From Boswellia sacra (lineage: Eukaryota > Streptophyta > Magnoliopsida > Sapindales > Burseraceae): 64,000 nt of DNA. The stretch is taken from the NCBI GenBank assembly GCA_013180625.2, contig SNVD02010278.1:248001-312000 (forward strand). Reading direction: 5' to 3'. This document shows, one piece after another, positions 11,840 to 23,545 of this stretch (within the stretch, counting starts at the first letter, position 1; each line of letters begins with the position of its first letter). The notes under the pieces were generated by a model. That model was not told where the DNA came from. It did no database searches and was given only the letters and a program-made list of their open reading frames with translations. The position numbers were made by a program, and so were the translations under genes.

Positions 11840-12121
11840 AAGAAATTTTTCATGCTTTAAAATCTGAAATTTGGAAGGATTTTAGTTTTCTAAGACGTAA
11901 AAGTGATTTTTTGTTGTTTTTAATTGTCTTTAGTTTTGTTTACAAAAAGATAGTAATTGTATTGAAAACAAAACTAAAGTCAATTAAACAAAAACGAAAT
12001 TTCGCGATTACTGTCTTTTTATGAGCAAAACTAAAGACAATTAAAAAAAAATCACTTTTCACGTCTTAGAAAACTAAAATCCTTCCAAATTTCGGATTTT
12101 AAAGCATGAAAAATTTCTTTC
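11840..12121. repeat. Long perfect-to-near-perfect inverted repeat (hairpin or foldback)
   Basis: The left arm, about 11840-11960, and right arm, about 12004-12121, are reverse complements over roughly 115-120 bp with few mismatches (for example 'cttctaagacg'-type and 'ggaaggatttt' blocks on both sides). A loop of about 43 bp separates them. A third degraded copy of the 'caaaactaaag.caatta' block sits in the loop. Transcripts would form a near-perfect double-stranded stem. Confidence 0.85.
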
Positions 12122-12960
12122 AAAGCAAGGATTTGAAGTTCAGAGTTGGAAATGGTGAAGTGAACTAAAAGATTCAACCCTAGCTACATACAAAACCGCC
12201 AAAGAAGTCTCTGAGTTCACAGTTTAAGTCCAAAAAAAAAAGTAAATACAAAATCTACATGATTCAAGCAACCAAAAATAGAGTCAGAGCACAGTCAAGG
12301 ATTTCAAACAACTGTAAATTCAAATTAAAAACAAAACAAACAAACAGAAAGTGGAAAATAAGGAGTTGCTGGAAGAACTTACAAATAGAAGCGTTCAATT
12401 AGCATTTGGTTCTCACCCAACGACCTTCATACCATCACAGAACATATTTTCTTTTTTATAGAGTAAAATTTGATAATAAAATAATGGTGATTCTCGGCTA
12501 CTGAGAATTGAGTTGTAGAGACATTTTCTTGTAGAGATTCAAATTGGGGATTAGAGATTCAAGAAAGTAGAGAGCGGGCTTGCATAAAACCTAGATAGAG
12601 AATAAGATTAGGCATCAAGGATTAAAGAAATTAGGGATTTTGTAGATAGAGGAGTTGGTGAACGTGATTGATGGTGAATGGATGAGAGAAACTGATGCTA
12701 GTGATGGATGCAGGCAAACTAAGTTCTTTTGGCTACCTAGGGCAATTCGATGCAAGTGATTGGAGTCGAAAGGTGGGGGTACTGATAAGGGCATAAGCAT
12801 ACTTTTCAAAAATATTAGAAGGGACAAAAACGATATTAAAAAAATTAAAGAGTAAAAAATATGGAATAGATACAAGTTCACCTTTGAAAACATACATCGC
12901 ACTTGCCACTTTTTAAAAAACCCACAAACATGTTAAAAATTTTTGTGACAAGTATACAAA
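12122..12960. other. Non-coding DNA upstream of the LIP2p fragment
   Basis: No supported gene. On the minus strand, 12790-12380 is pyrimidine-rich like a plant 5' leader and contains a GTAAGT donor at about 12382, so it may be a leader exon for a minus-strand transcript reading into the LIP2p fragment. This is inference only. Confidence 0.3.
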
Positions 12961-12974
12961 ATTTTCTTGTAGTG
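12955..12974. mobile_element. CACTA-type right terminus
   Basis: The sequence ends ATTTTCTTGTAGTG, the reverse complement of a CACTACAAGAAAAT terminus typical of CACTA elements. The matching left terminus is uncertain; a decayed candidate (CATTACAAGAAAATC) is near 10475. The flanks do not show a clear 3-bp duplication. Confidence 0.45.
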
Positions 12975-13389
12975 GCAAAATTGGTAGCAAGCTCTGCGAA
13001 AGTTGGAGATGGATAGTGAAGAGGGAAAATGAAATGAAAAGAGGGAGATCATCAGTTTTAGTGTAAGTAATTGAAAGAGAGAGGGAAAAAAATTTCATTA
13101 AGCTAGGGCAAAGAGGGCAAAGGTGAGGTAAGATGAGCTATTGATGCATGGGTGAGTGAGTTGAGTGAGCGATGTAAGCTGCCAATATGGGAGGGGGATT
13201 GAGGAGTGAGCTCACTGTACTAATGTTGCCCTATTTGCAGCCAAAACGATGTAGTTTGAGCTTACTTTTTTTTTTCTCTTTTTAATGATATGCATCAAGA
13301 TGACACTGTTTCAAATGTACAATTTATTTTTTTTAGGTTACTGTATGTTTTTGTTGAAAGTAACTAATTAAAGGTGGGAGAACAGAATG

Positions 13390-13669
13390 TTGCCGATTAA
13401 TTTTATTATTAACAGTAGCTTTTATCAAATGCTATGGTTTTATTATCCTTTAGTTGCATTCAGCAAATGCTACCAATTTAAATGCTTTTATAGCTTCCAA
13501 AAAAAAAATGCTATGAATATATGTGGGAAAGCTATAAATAATAAAATGCTACTTTTTAAGTTATATATCATAGCATTCCTTTCTTAAATGTTACAAAAAA
13601 TAAACTTTTAGTAGCATCATAAAAAAATGCTAGAATGTAGTGCTACTAAATGTGTTATTTGTTGTAGTG
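13390..13669. mobile_element. CACTA-type right end with subterminal repeats, inserted in a copia RT gene
   Basis: The copia reverse-transcriptase frame (minus) stops abruptly after YVDDLIY at 13670. The adjoining sequence, read outward, begins CACTACAACAAATAACAC, a CACTA-like terminus. The 280 bp next to it carry many short copies of atgcta or tagcat in both orientations, a subterminal-repeat pattern. The left end was not located. Confidence 0.55.
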
Positions 13670-16600
13670 TAAATAAGATCATCAACATAGAGACAAACAA
13701 TAAGTACCTTAGTTGTGCCTCTTGTTTTGACATATAAGGTGGGCTCATTTTCACTTCTCTTATACCCATTTTGATTGAAATGACCATTGATTCGATCATA
13801 CCAAGCCCTTGGGGCTTGTTTCTAGCCATAAAGTGCCTTTTTTAACCGATAAACTTTGCTTTCTTCACCAGGAATTTCATAACCTTGCGGCTGTTGTACA
13901 TAAACCTCCTCGTCCAAAAAACCATTCAGAAATGCAGACTTGACATCAAACTAAAAGACACTCTATTTCATGTAAGCTGCTATAACTAAAATAGTTATAA
14001 TAGTGTCAAATCTAGTTACTGGTGCAAAAGTTTCATCGAAATCAATACCTTCACGCTGCATGTAGCCCTTGGGAACGAGCCTTGCTTTGAATTTTTGAAT
14101 TGAACCATATGATATTTATTTTGTCTTATAGATCCATTTCAGCCCCACAACTTCCTTGTCATTAGGTAAGTCCACAAGGTCCCATGTTTTATTTTTCTCC
14201 AATGCCTTGATTTTTTCATCCATTGCTACACACCATTCTTTATGTTTCACAACTTCTTGGAAAATACTGGGCTCAGTAACTTGAGTGAACTGAGACACAT
14301 TTTGGATTGCTCATATATTTCTTCCAAAGCCTTCATCTTTATTAGAGGTGTTTCTGGAGATGTAGAACTTGGTGAAGTGAGTGGGCTGCCTCTAGGTGTA
14401 GATGAATTTGAGCCTTCTCCAATCTGAATGTCATGCTCCACCTCATTCTCAAAAATCACCTGGAGATTGTTGTAATTTTTACCAATTCCAAGCATTTCTC
14501 TCATCAAACACAACATCATGACTAATGATTAGTTGTTTTGTGAGAGGATTAAAAAGTCTATATCCTTTTATCTTATTACTGTATCCCACAAATATGCATT
14601 TCATGCTATTGTCATCAAGTTTATGTCGCTTTTGAGAAGGTACATAAATATACGCAATACAACCAAAAACCTTAAAATATGTTACTTCGGCTTCCAACCA
14701 TTCCAAGCTTCAAAAGGAGTTTGGTTTCGTAATACAGATGTGGGACTTCTATTAAGGATGTAGGAAGCAATGTGGACAACTCTGCCCAAAATTTCTTTGG
14801 AAGATCCTTTGCTTTGAGCATGCTTTTAGCCATCTCTAAAAGACTTCTATTTTTCCTCTCTGCTACTCCATTTTGTTGGGGCATATAGCTAGTTGTCAAT
14901 TGCCTTCTAATGCCAAATTCTTCACAAAATTTTTCAAACACATTGGAAACAAACTCACTACCACGATCAGTTCTTAAGATCTTCAAGGAAAATCTGCTTT
15001 GCTTCTCAACATGATTCTTGAACTTCTTGAAAATAGGCGAAGCATCTGATTTTTCTTTAGCAAAATACACCCACGTCATCCTGCTAAAATCATCAACAAA
15101 AACAACAAAATATAAGTTGTTACTGAGAGAAGAAACTTGCATGGGCCTGCAAAGGTCTGCATGGACAACTCAATCAGCTTAGTAGCTCTTCTTGCTGCTC
15201 CTTTTGGAAAGGAATTTCTGTGCTACTTTCCAAACACACAACTTTCACATTTGTCAACGATATGCTCAATTTTGCTAGGCAAACCCACTACTAAATTTTA
15301 TTGAGAAAAAATTTCCAAGCTTCCAAAATTCAAATGCCCACATCTAAGATGCCACAACCAACTTTCCTCTAATAATGAAGCCTTGTAAGCAAGCGTGTCA
15401 CTATCAAGGGTAAGAGGAAAAATTTTGTTCTTGGCCATAGGAACTTTCAACAACAAATTATTTTTAGCTTTGTCACTGAACACAAAACATGACAAATCTT
15501 AAAAACCAACTGAAAAACCTTCCAGTAAAAATTGGCCCACACTTAACAAATTTGTATCCAACTCAGGAACAAATAAAACGTTTTTTATTTCACTTGATTT
15601 TGCCTTCACAGTAGCTCTACCATGAGCTTCTCTAATTGTTCCATCACCCATCTTAACTTGAATATTTTCTGACTTATCCAAACTAATAAAGGACTCCAAA
15701 TTTGCTGACATATGGTTGCTGCAACCACTATCAATATCCCAAATATCATGAGATAATTCATTAGTAGAGTAACAAGCAAAAAATAAACTTTCAGATTCTT
15801 CCTTTTCTTTTTTCTCTTCAGCAAATTTTGCTTGCTGTTGTTTAAGCCTACAATATCGTTCTATATACCCATATATTTTGCAATAATAACATTGAGGCTT
15901 TCGATTACTGCTCTCACCTTTGCTACCATTCTTATTTTGTTGTTGATTGTTACCTGAGTGGCCAAAATTTTTTCCTCCTTTCTTATCACAAGAATAGTTG
16001 TTTCCATGCCCTTTCTTATTATTCCCATTGTTGGTATTGCTTGGCGTTTCCTTGGAAATCTACAAATTAGTATGAAAAGCATTTTCCACAACTTGCTCAT
16101 CATATCTTTTGAACCTATCTTCATGAGACAAAAGCGAATCAAGTAACTCATCAATCGTTAGTACACTTAAATCCTTAGATTCTTCTATTGCGGCCACAAT
16201 ATGATCATATTTAAAAGGCAAACTTCTCAAAAATTTTTCAACAACTTTCTCATCAGATAAATTCTCACCAAATTTTTTCATTTGATTCACAATTTCCATC
16301 AAAAAGCAAAAATAATCATAAATTGACTCACCATCCTTCATCAGTGAAGTTTCAAATTTTCTACAAAGAGTTTGAAGCTTGACAACGAGCACCTTTGCAT
16401 TACCCTAATACGCTTTCTGTAATGCATCCCATGCCTCCTTTGCATTTGTTGCTGCATAAATACGTAGAAAAATGGATTCAACAAAAACTTGTTGAATGAC
16501 AAACAAGGCTTTGACATCTTTCTTTCGAATATCTTTGAGATTCTATGCAGAAACTCCTTCATTTAAGTAGCCATTCTTCACTAGCTCCCATAAATCTTGA

Positions 16601-16790
16601 GAGATAAAAAAAGCCTTCATCTTTGTGCTCCAAACATCATACCCACTGCCTTGAAATAGAAGAATTGTTGGTTATGTAGAAACCGAACTAGCATTTTTGT
16701 GCTCCAAACATCATACCCACTGCCTTGAAATAGAAGAATTGTTGGTTATGTAGAAACCGAACTAGCATTGTTTGCCATTCTGAAAACAAC
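13670..16790 (-). pseudogene. Ty1/copia gag-pol polyprotein, decayed and truncated in RT
   Basis: Read on the minus strand the order is: gag (UBN2-like, about 16560-16060, including MKKFGENLSDEKVVEKFL); zinc knuckle CYYCKIYGYIERYC (about 15890-15850, its His replaced by Tyr); aspartic protease with the active DSG motif (about 15750); GAG-pre-integrase LWHLRCGHLNFGSL (about 15330); integrase core (DDFSRMTWVYF, RTDRGSEFVSN, GVAERKNRSLLEMA; 15142-14672); then reverse transcriptase ([27 protein letters not shown]). Frameshifts separate the domains and several TAG/TAA stops fall in RT at expected Trp, Gln or Leu codons. RT after YVDDLIY, RNase H and the 3' LTR are absent. Confidence 0.9.
16622..16769 (-). 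repeat. 74-bp tandem duplication across the start of gag
   Basis: Positions 16622-16695 are repeated exactly at 16696-16769 (both start tttgtgctccaaacatc). The unit length is not a multiple of three, so it shifts the gag frame just after its start (MANNAS on the minus strand). Confidence 0.9.
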
Positions 16791-16793
16791 CTG

Positions 16794-16805
16794 GCTCTGA
16801 TACCA
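16794..16805 (-). other. Primer binding site of the copia element
   Basis: The minus strand reads TGGTATCAGAGC, the standard plant retroelement site complementary to the 3' end of initiator tRNA-Met. It begins two bases after the LTR end, as expected. Confidence 0.9.
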
Positions 16806-16807
16806 GA

Positions 16808-17255
16808 TGTTGATTTAAATGAGACTTGGCAAACAAAATCAAAGATTCAACACTCAAAAGTTGATCAAACACAATTGGAACTTCTCTCAATACCGATTAT
16901 GGTAAGAGAGGTAAGCACAAAACAAAAGACTATATTGTGAAGAAATTCTACTTGAATTATTGAAATGGAAATAAACCTTTATATAGGCATACAAAGATTA
17001 ACATGACTCCTCAACATTAGTGCCACTAAGACACTAACTAAGCCCATGACCACCACTACTCATGTCTTCCTAAATATTAGTACCACTAAGCAGTACCTCA
17101 ACCCAATGGCCACCATCACTCATGTCGCTCCTTAAAAACATTCCATTAAATGCTATAATTTAGGACTCAATAAAAAACATGGACTAACCACTAGTTACAT
17201 AAAAATAGGACTAAATAACATAAAAATATTGATTTGTTCTGTATTAACTTTAACA
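16808..17255 (-). mobile_element. LTR of the Ty1/copia element (448 bp)
   Basis: On the minus strand the LTR runs from TGTTAAAG to ATCAACA (TG...CA termini) and is followed by the tRNA-Met primer site, which makes it a 5' LTR for the element at 13670-16807. A poly-purine tract lies on its other side (see next entry). Confidence 0.8.
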
Positions 17256-17490
17256 ACCCCCCTATCCCTTGGAGTTGAAACCCAAGATTATGATTATGCA
17301 GTGGATGTTGTGATCCCTATAAACACCACAATACCCACATGATGGAAATACATTTGCACACACTCCATGACAACCAAACAAGTATGGATATCCGGGTTTT
17401 CACATGATTGTTCAAAGTTTACATGTTGTGATTCTTGAGTCCTAAAGTTTTCGATTAAAATGGAGTTTTATACATTTGATAGGCTTCTAA
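17256..17490 (-). other. Polypurine-tract-like sequence on the outer side of the copia LTR
   Basis: Reading the minus strand into the LTR, the sequence is 'ccaagggataggggggt' and then the LTR start. This resembles the 3' end of a copia internal region (…LGFQLQG… then G-run). An element normally has its polypurine tract only before the 3' LTR, so this points to a second, deleted copy sharing the LTR. No coding is recognised up to 17490, where homology to the receptor-kinase upstream region begins. Confidence 0.4.
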
Positions 17491-17663
17491 AAGCAGTACG
17501 AGAAATTCAGGAATGGAAGTCTAGGATCAAGAAAGCAACAACCTTGGAGTGAAACATGATGTAGAGACTTTTTCGAAGGTAGCCTTTGGAGTTCTCCTAA
17601 ACTGTGGTATCTTGTCTAGAAATGTCAACTTTTGAATTAGCCGCAAATCCACGACTGTTAGAA

Positions 17664-17888
17664 TCAATATGGCCTTGTCAACCTTGAAAAATGTAGTCTC
17701 ACTAGTTTCCTAGGTCCTACTGTTATGTTACAACTTTCGTTTATGGTTGCTTGTGATTCTACTTAAGAATTGCGAGGTCTTCTCAAAAGGAAAACCAGCC
17801 TTCAAAATCATAATAACCATTGTATCCTGCTTTCATGGACCCTTTACTCAATTTGGAATTTCTTGCAATCATGGCAGGAACGTCCACA
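17664..17888 (+). pseudogene. LRR receptor-like kinase copy 1, 5' part
   Basis: ATG at 17664 (MALSTLKNVVSLVS, then a stop) is the start of a signal peptide. In another frame the sequence reads LLKRKTSLQNHNN, the LRR N-cap of MIK2/At1g35710-type receptor kinases. Multiple frame breaks. The gene is cut at 17888 by a CACTA element and resumes at 23195. The upstream 170 bp are homologous to those of copies 2, 3 and 4. Confidence 0.75.
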
Positions 17889-20800
17889 CACTACGGGAAA
17901 AATGACTTTTTGCGACGAAATTTTTCGTCGCAATAAGTTTTTGCGACAAAAATAAATTCGTCGCACTCCAGTCGCAATATGTGAGTTGCAATATGTTTTT
18001 TTGCGACGATTCTGGAATTCCTCGCAAAAAGTTTTTTTGCGACAAAATTTTTCTCGCAAAAAGTGGTATTTTGCGACAAATATTTCGTCACAAAAAAGAT
18101 CACATAACGTCAACTTTTTGCGACAAAATAAAAATTGTCGCAAAAGAGTATATTTTGCGATGAATTCCAATGTTGTCGCAAATTGTTAGAAAACAACTCA
18201 TTTTTTAATAAAATTATTTTAGTTAAAAAAGTTTATTGCGACCAATTTTTTCTCGCTAAATACTACCTTTAGCGACAAAAAATTCGTCGCAATAAATTTT
18301 TAACACGAAAATTGATTAATTTTTAAGAATTTACAGATTTTATTTTTTAATTAGTTATAAATTTTAGAATAAATGACATGTCTTATTACACAACTTAATT
18401 CTTTATATTAATAATTTCATTAATTAACAACAAATTACAAAAAATTTATCACAATATATTTTTACAATATGTCAACCTTTGTACATAGCAAAATTAAAAA
18501 AAATACAAAAAAGAGAAAGAAAAATGCAAAACTTCATCCACCAAAAATTCTTTTGTTGTTGTCTTTGTATGAATCCTCAAATCTTCAAGTACAACCCATC
18601 TTCAAAAATACCTATTAAAAACAAAAAAATAAAAATAAAATGTTAAGTAATAATTAAAGCATAAAAAATGAGTTTATGAAAAAAACAATGTTGAAGAAGC
18701 AAAGAATTTGAGAATGTTGAGAATGTTGAGTTGTATTCCATCTTCAAAAATACCTATCAAACAAAAGACAATAATATCAATCAAATATTAAAATAAATAA
18801 AAATATATTAAACTATTAAAGAAAATATATTACAACACAAAAGTAAAAGAAAGAGTAAAAGTATTTACTAAATGTTGGGAAAAGAAAAGGAGTAGAGAAT
18901 TGGAAGTGATAGAAGAAAATGAAACAATCCAAAAAATTAACCCATGTATATATAATAAAAGTTGGATATTTTGCGACGAAATTTTTACCTTTAGCGATGA
19001 AAATTTTGTTGTGAAATAGTTTTTAAAATTATGAAAAAAATGAAAGCGGGAAAAAGTTCGCCAAAATTTTTTTCGACAAAATTTTGATATTTTGCGACAA
19101 AATTTTCGTCGAGAAAGAGTTTCAAAATTTTGAAATTTCAAGCGCGGGAAAAAGTCCGCCCAAATTTCATTTTGCGACAAAAATTTTGATCTTTAACGAC
19201 AAATTTTTCATCGCTAAAGAACTTGAAATTTTCAAAATTCTCTAGCGGGAATAAGTCCGCCTAAATTTTATTTCTTGCGACGAATATAAATTCGTATTTC
19301 GTCGCAAAAAACCTCATTTTGCGACGAAATTAAATCATCGCAAAACATCATATATTGCGACAAAATATTAATCTTTTTGCGACGAAAATTTCCTCACTAA
19401 AAATCTTAAAAAAAATGTTAAAGACTCTTTTATTTGTCATAAAAAGTATACAAATGTGAAAATTATAATAAAAAACTAAGCAGATTTTGAAATTAATCAT
19501 ACTGGGACTTTGATAATTATAAATTTATTTAGTAATTAAATAAATTTATCCAACATAATTAAATTTATTTAATATTAGGTTAATATTAAATAATTTAATG
19601 TCAATTAATTAATCATGTATTAACCACATACATTAGATATATAAAATTATTGCATGGTATTTAGTTAGTTTTAATTAATTGAGGATAAAAGTGTTAACAA
19701 AATATATACAAGTCAACAATCATTAATAAATGTAAAATAGTTAGACATCTATACATATGACATAACTATCATGTGCGAGCTATTGAAAAAAGTTTGAAAT
19801 TTAATAGGCAGGAAAAAGTCTGTCTAAAATTTAGTTTTTGCGACGAATTTGAATTTAAATTTTGAATAATTATAAGTTTATTTATTAATTAAATTTTCAT
19901 CCATAATTAAATTTATATAATATTGGATTGGTATTAAATAATTTGATGACAAATTAATAAATAATATAACAACCATATACAATAGAAATATAAAACATTA
20001 TATGGTATTTAATTATTTTTTATTGAATATTAAAATGTTAATAAAATAGGTACGACAACTCAAGAATTATTTAACAAATGTAAACAATAGTTAGACATTT
20101 ATACATATGTCATAGTTATTATATGAGGAATTAAAAAAAAAATTTCTTTAGTGATCAATAAATAATTAATTATTGATATTATAATCATATATGTAACAAA
20201 AAGATTCTATTCATTTTAGTTATAATTTATTTTAATTATCTATTTCTTTTAAAAACACTAAAAATATGTTTTACAAATTTAAAAAATTAATTTGTGATGG
20301 AGATAATTTAATTATTAACATATAAACGTATGTCATAATTGTCATATGTATTAAAGTGTTAACAAAATACACACAAGTCAATTATCATTAATAAATGCAT
20401 AATGCTTAAACATCTATACATATGACATAATTGTCATGTGCGAGTTATTGAAAATAAGTTTTTAATACTTTAATAAATAAATGATCAAATATTCATATTA
20501 TAATTATTATGTAACAAATGCATTTACTTTTAGTGAATATTTTTTTATTATTTATTCATTTTACAAATGCTAACAATTAATATTTAAAATATCTTGACAA
20601 ATACAAACCATAAGTTTGTAATAGTTGTAATTTAATAATTAGATATCTATATATATCATATTTGTTATTATAAGAAATTGAAAATAAGCTTTTCTAATTT
20701 GATTAATAAATGATTACTTATTCATATTATAATTATATAAAAATGTAACAAAATTGCATTTATTTTCAAGTAGAAAATGCCTTTAAATTAATTATCCATT

Positions 20801-21425
20801 TTTTTTATAAAAATAACAATTATAAAAAATATTTTTTTCATATAAGTAATTTAATTATTAGACATATATACATATACATATGTTACAAGTATCATATGTA
20901 TTACGAATTGAAAATTAGTTTTTGCCATTTACCAGTAAATGATTAATTATTCATATAGTAATCAATATGTAACAAATATATTTATTTTTTGTTATAGAGT
21001 TCATTTTAATTATTTATCTCTCTTAAAATAAACTCTAACAATTGTTTAAAATATCTCAACAATTTACTCAAAGCTATACGATAAAAATTAAAAGTCTAAG
21101 AGAAATATATTATCTAAATTAATACACTTTATAACAAAAAAAAAATAAAAAACATAATTATAGATAACATTACATGATTATTAATTATTTATTTATCTAT
21201 GTTTATTTGACATATAATTAAACGTTGAAAAATAAATTAGATTTTTAGAAGTTAGATTTTTTTTTCCAATCTCGTTTTCATCAATTAAAAATTAGTCGTG
21301 GTAATAAGTTTATCATAATTGTAATTTAGCAGTTAGACATATATAAATCACACATAAATTAGATTATATATAAATAATTAGCAATAAATTTTATGCTTAA
21401 TTATTAGATTATTAACGATTCATAT

Positions 21426-21463
21426 CACACATACACACACGCACACACGCACACACACGCACG

Positions 21464-21495
<32 letters not shown>

Positions 21496-21510
21496 CACAC
21501 ACACATATAG
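21426..21510. repeat. Microsatellite, (AC)n with a (GC)n core
   Basis: An alternating CA/CG/AC tract of about 80 bp inside the CACTA element, ending in a short AG run (tatagagagag). Confidence 0.9.
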
Positions 21511-22010
21511 AGAGAGTTTATTTTAATTATTTATCTCTTTTACAAACACTAAATTTAGAATATCTTAATAATTTTTCACATTTAAAAGTATGAATGGAAT
21601 TACAAGGGTCTTTTTTTTAATAAAAATTTGTATGAATATCCAAATGACCCTACTATATTTAAAAATTGTCAATTTATAGAAAATCAAATTAGATTTTTAA
21701 TACTTTCTTTATTCTTTTTTTTGTCATTTTTTAAACAAAGACTTATATATTAGACGAACCACGAACAAAGAGAAGGAAACAAAAGAGGAAAGTTATTAAG
21801 TTTTAATTTTAAAAAAATAACTTTTTGCGAGGAATTTTTTCTCGCAAAAGGCCATATTTTGCGAGGAATATATACTTTCGTCGCAAAATGTCCAGTATTG
21901 TCACATGTCCATAATAAGTTGAACGGGCTTTTCGCGAGAAATTTTTTCTCGCAAAAGGTTGACTTTTTTGCGAGGAATAAAATTTTCGTTGCAAAATATC
22001 CAATATTGTC

Positions 22011-22640
22011 AAGTGTGCAGGGCAAATTAGAAATGGCTTTTCGCGAGGAATTTTTTCTCACAAAATATGACTTTTTGCGAGAAAATTTTCCTCGCAAAAA
22101 GTCACATTTTGCGAGAAAAGTTTCCTCGTAAAAAGTCACATTTTGCGAGGAATTATTTTTTTGTCGCAAAATGTCCAGTATTGCCGCGTTGCGTGGTAAA
22201 TTAAAATGGCTTTTCGCGGAGAATTTTTGGTCGCAAAAAATAAACCTTTTGCGACAAAATATTGCTCGTGAAAGGTCACATTTTGCGAGGAATTACGTTT
22301 TTGTCGCAAAATATCCAGTATTGTCAAGTGTGCAGGGCAAATTAGAAATGGCTTTTCGCGAGGAATTTTTCCTCACAAAATATGACTTTTTGCGAGAAAA
22401 TTTTCCTCGCAAAAAGTCACATTTTGCGAGAAAAGTTTCCTCGTAAAAAGTCAAATTTTGCGAGGAATTATTTTTTTGTCGCAAAATGTCCAGTATTGTC
22501 GCGTGTGCGTGGTAAATTAAAATGGCTTTTCGCGGAGAATTTTTGGTCGCAAAAAATAAACCTTTTGCGACAAAATATTGCTCGTGAAAGGTCACATTTT
22601 GCGAGGAATTACGTTTTTGTCGCAAAATATCCAGTATTGC
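22011..22640. repeat. Tandem duplication with 315-bp period in the CACTA right arm
   Basis: The phrase aagtgtgcagggcaaatt occurs at 22011 and 22326, and the flanking hundreds of bases match closely (for example 'gcggagaatttttggtcgc' recurs with the same spacing). About two full copies, each holding several GCGAGGAA/GTCGCAAAA motifs and the same 'ccagtattg' spacer. Confidence 0.85.
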
Positions 22641-23194
22641 CGCGTGTGTAGGGTAAATTAAAATGGCTTTTTGCGAGGAATTTTTTGTCGCAAAAAATAG
22701 ATTTGTTGCGAGGAAAATTTCCTCGCAAAAGGTTACATTTGGCGAGGAATTATTTTTTCGTCGCAAAATGTCAAGTATTGCCATATATGCATACTAAATT
22801 AGAATGGCATTTAGTGAGGAATTTTTTGACGCAAAAGGTCTTTTTTCGCGAGAAACATAATTTTGTCGCAAAAAATGTTCATGTTGCTATAAAATTTTTG
22901 TCACAGAATCCCGTCTTTGTGTAATACGTTTTGCGACAAAAGGTTTGTCGCAATAGTTTTTATTTCGTCGCAAAAAATGCTTCCCTAATTAGTCACTCGA
23001 GTTTTTAGCGAGGAAATTAATATTCGTCGCTAAAGGTTTTATTTTGCGACAAAAAATTCCTCGCAAAATATCTTTTTTTTTAAATGCTAACTTTTGCGAC
23101 GAAATTATAATTTTGTCGCAAAAGACCGCTTTTTACGACGAATTTTATTTCGTCGCAAAAAATTTTGTCGCAAAAAACTGTTTTCCTTGTAGTG

Positions 23195-23545
23195 ACAGGA
23201 TTAACCTGACAGGTGCAAGATTTGAAAGTTAAGCTTGATGAATTATCATTCTCATCATTTCACCATCTTTCCTATCATGATCTTAGCTATGATGAACTGT
23301 TTAGTACCATTCCACAAATGGGAAATTCTTCCAAACTTAAGTACCTTGACTTGCAAACTAATCTTTTTGATGGGAAAATAACATCAGAAATTGGCCTCCT
23401 AACGTGTCTTGAGATTCTTCACCTGGACGAGAATCAGTTATATATATGGCTATATTCCACAAGAATAAAGCTAGTTAAGTTCCCTTGCTGAGCTTGCCCT
23501 GTATGAGAAATGTTTGGAAGCTTCAATTCCTGCTGCATTGGCTAA
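23195..23545 (+). pseudogene. LRR receptor-like kinase copy 1, continuation after the CACTA insertion
   Basis: Resumes the copy 1 gene: LDELSFSSFHHL, then GNSSKLKYLDLQTNLFDGK, EIGLLTCLEILHLDENQL, then ELALYEK-like and IPAALAN in shifting frames. These correspond to the first three or four LRRs. Homology ends at about 23545; no transmembrane or kinase part follows. Confidence 0.75.

Larger units (their letters stand above)
17889..23194. mobile_element. Non-autonomous CACTA element (5.3 kb) with GCGAC-type subterminal arrays
   Basis: Left end CACTACGGGAAAAATG; right end, read inward, CACTACAAGGAAAACAG. The 3-bp target duplication is ACA (17886-17888 and 23195-23197), and removing the element restores the receptor-kinase sequence found in copy 3 (gtccaca.gattaacctg). 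Both ends hold dozens of TTTTGCGACGAAA, TTTTGCGAGGAA and TTTCGTCGCAAAA motifs in both orientations (17905-18300, 18965-19400, 21820-23190). The interior 19430-21800 is AT-rich with no gene. No transposase is encoded; long open frames in the arrays are products of the repeats. Confidence 0.9.

Noticed and set aside
17844..18189. Open frames on both strands rich in FCRKK, LRQK and FVAK
   Set aside because: They are translations of the TTTTGCGACGAAA palindromes of the CACTA left arm.
17905..19400. Short palindromes spaced regularly, considered as a CRISPR array
   Set aside because: Motifs vary, spacers are AT-rich and the array sits between CACTA ends in a plant genome; it is a transposon subterminal region.
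21750..22924. Long open frames with repeated KNSSQN or FARNFFVAK
   Set aside because: Caused by the subterminal repeat arrays; the same peptides appear on both strands, which is typical of palindromic DNA rather than a gene.
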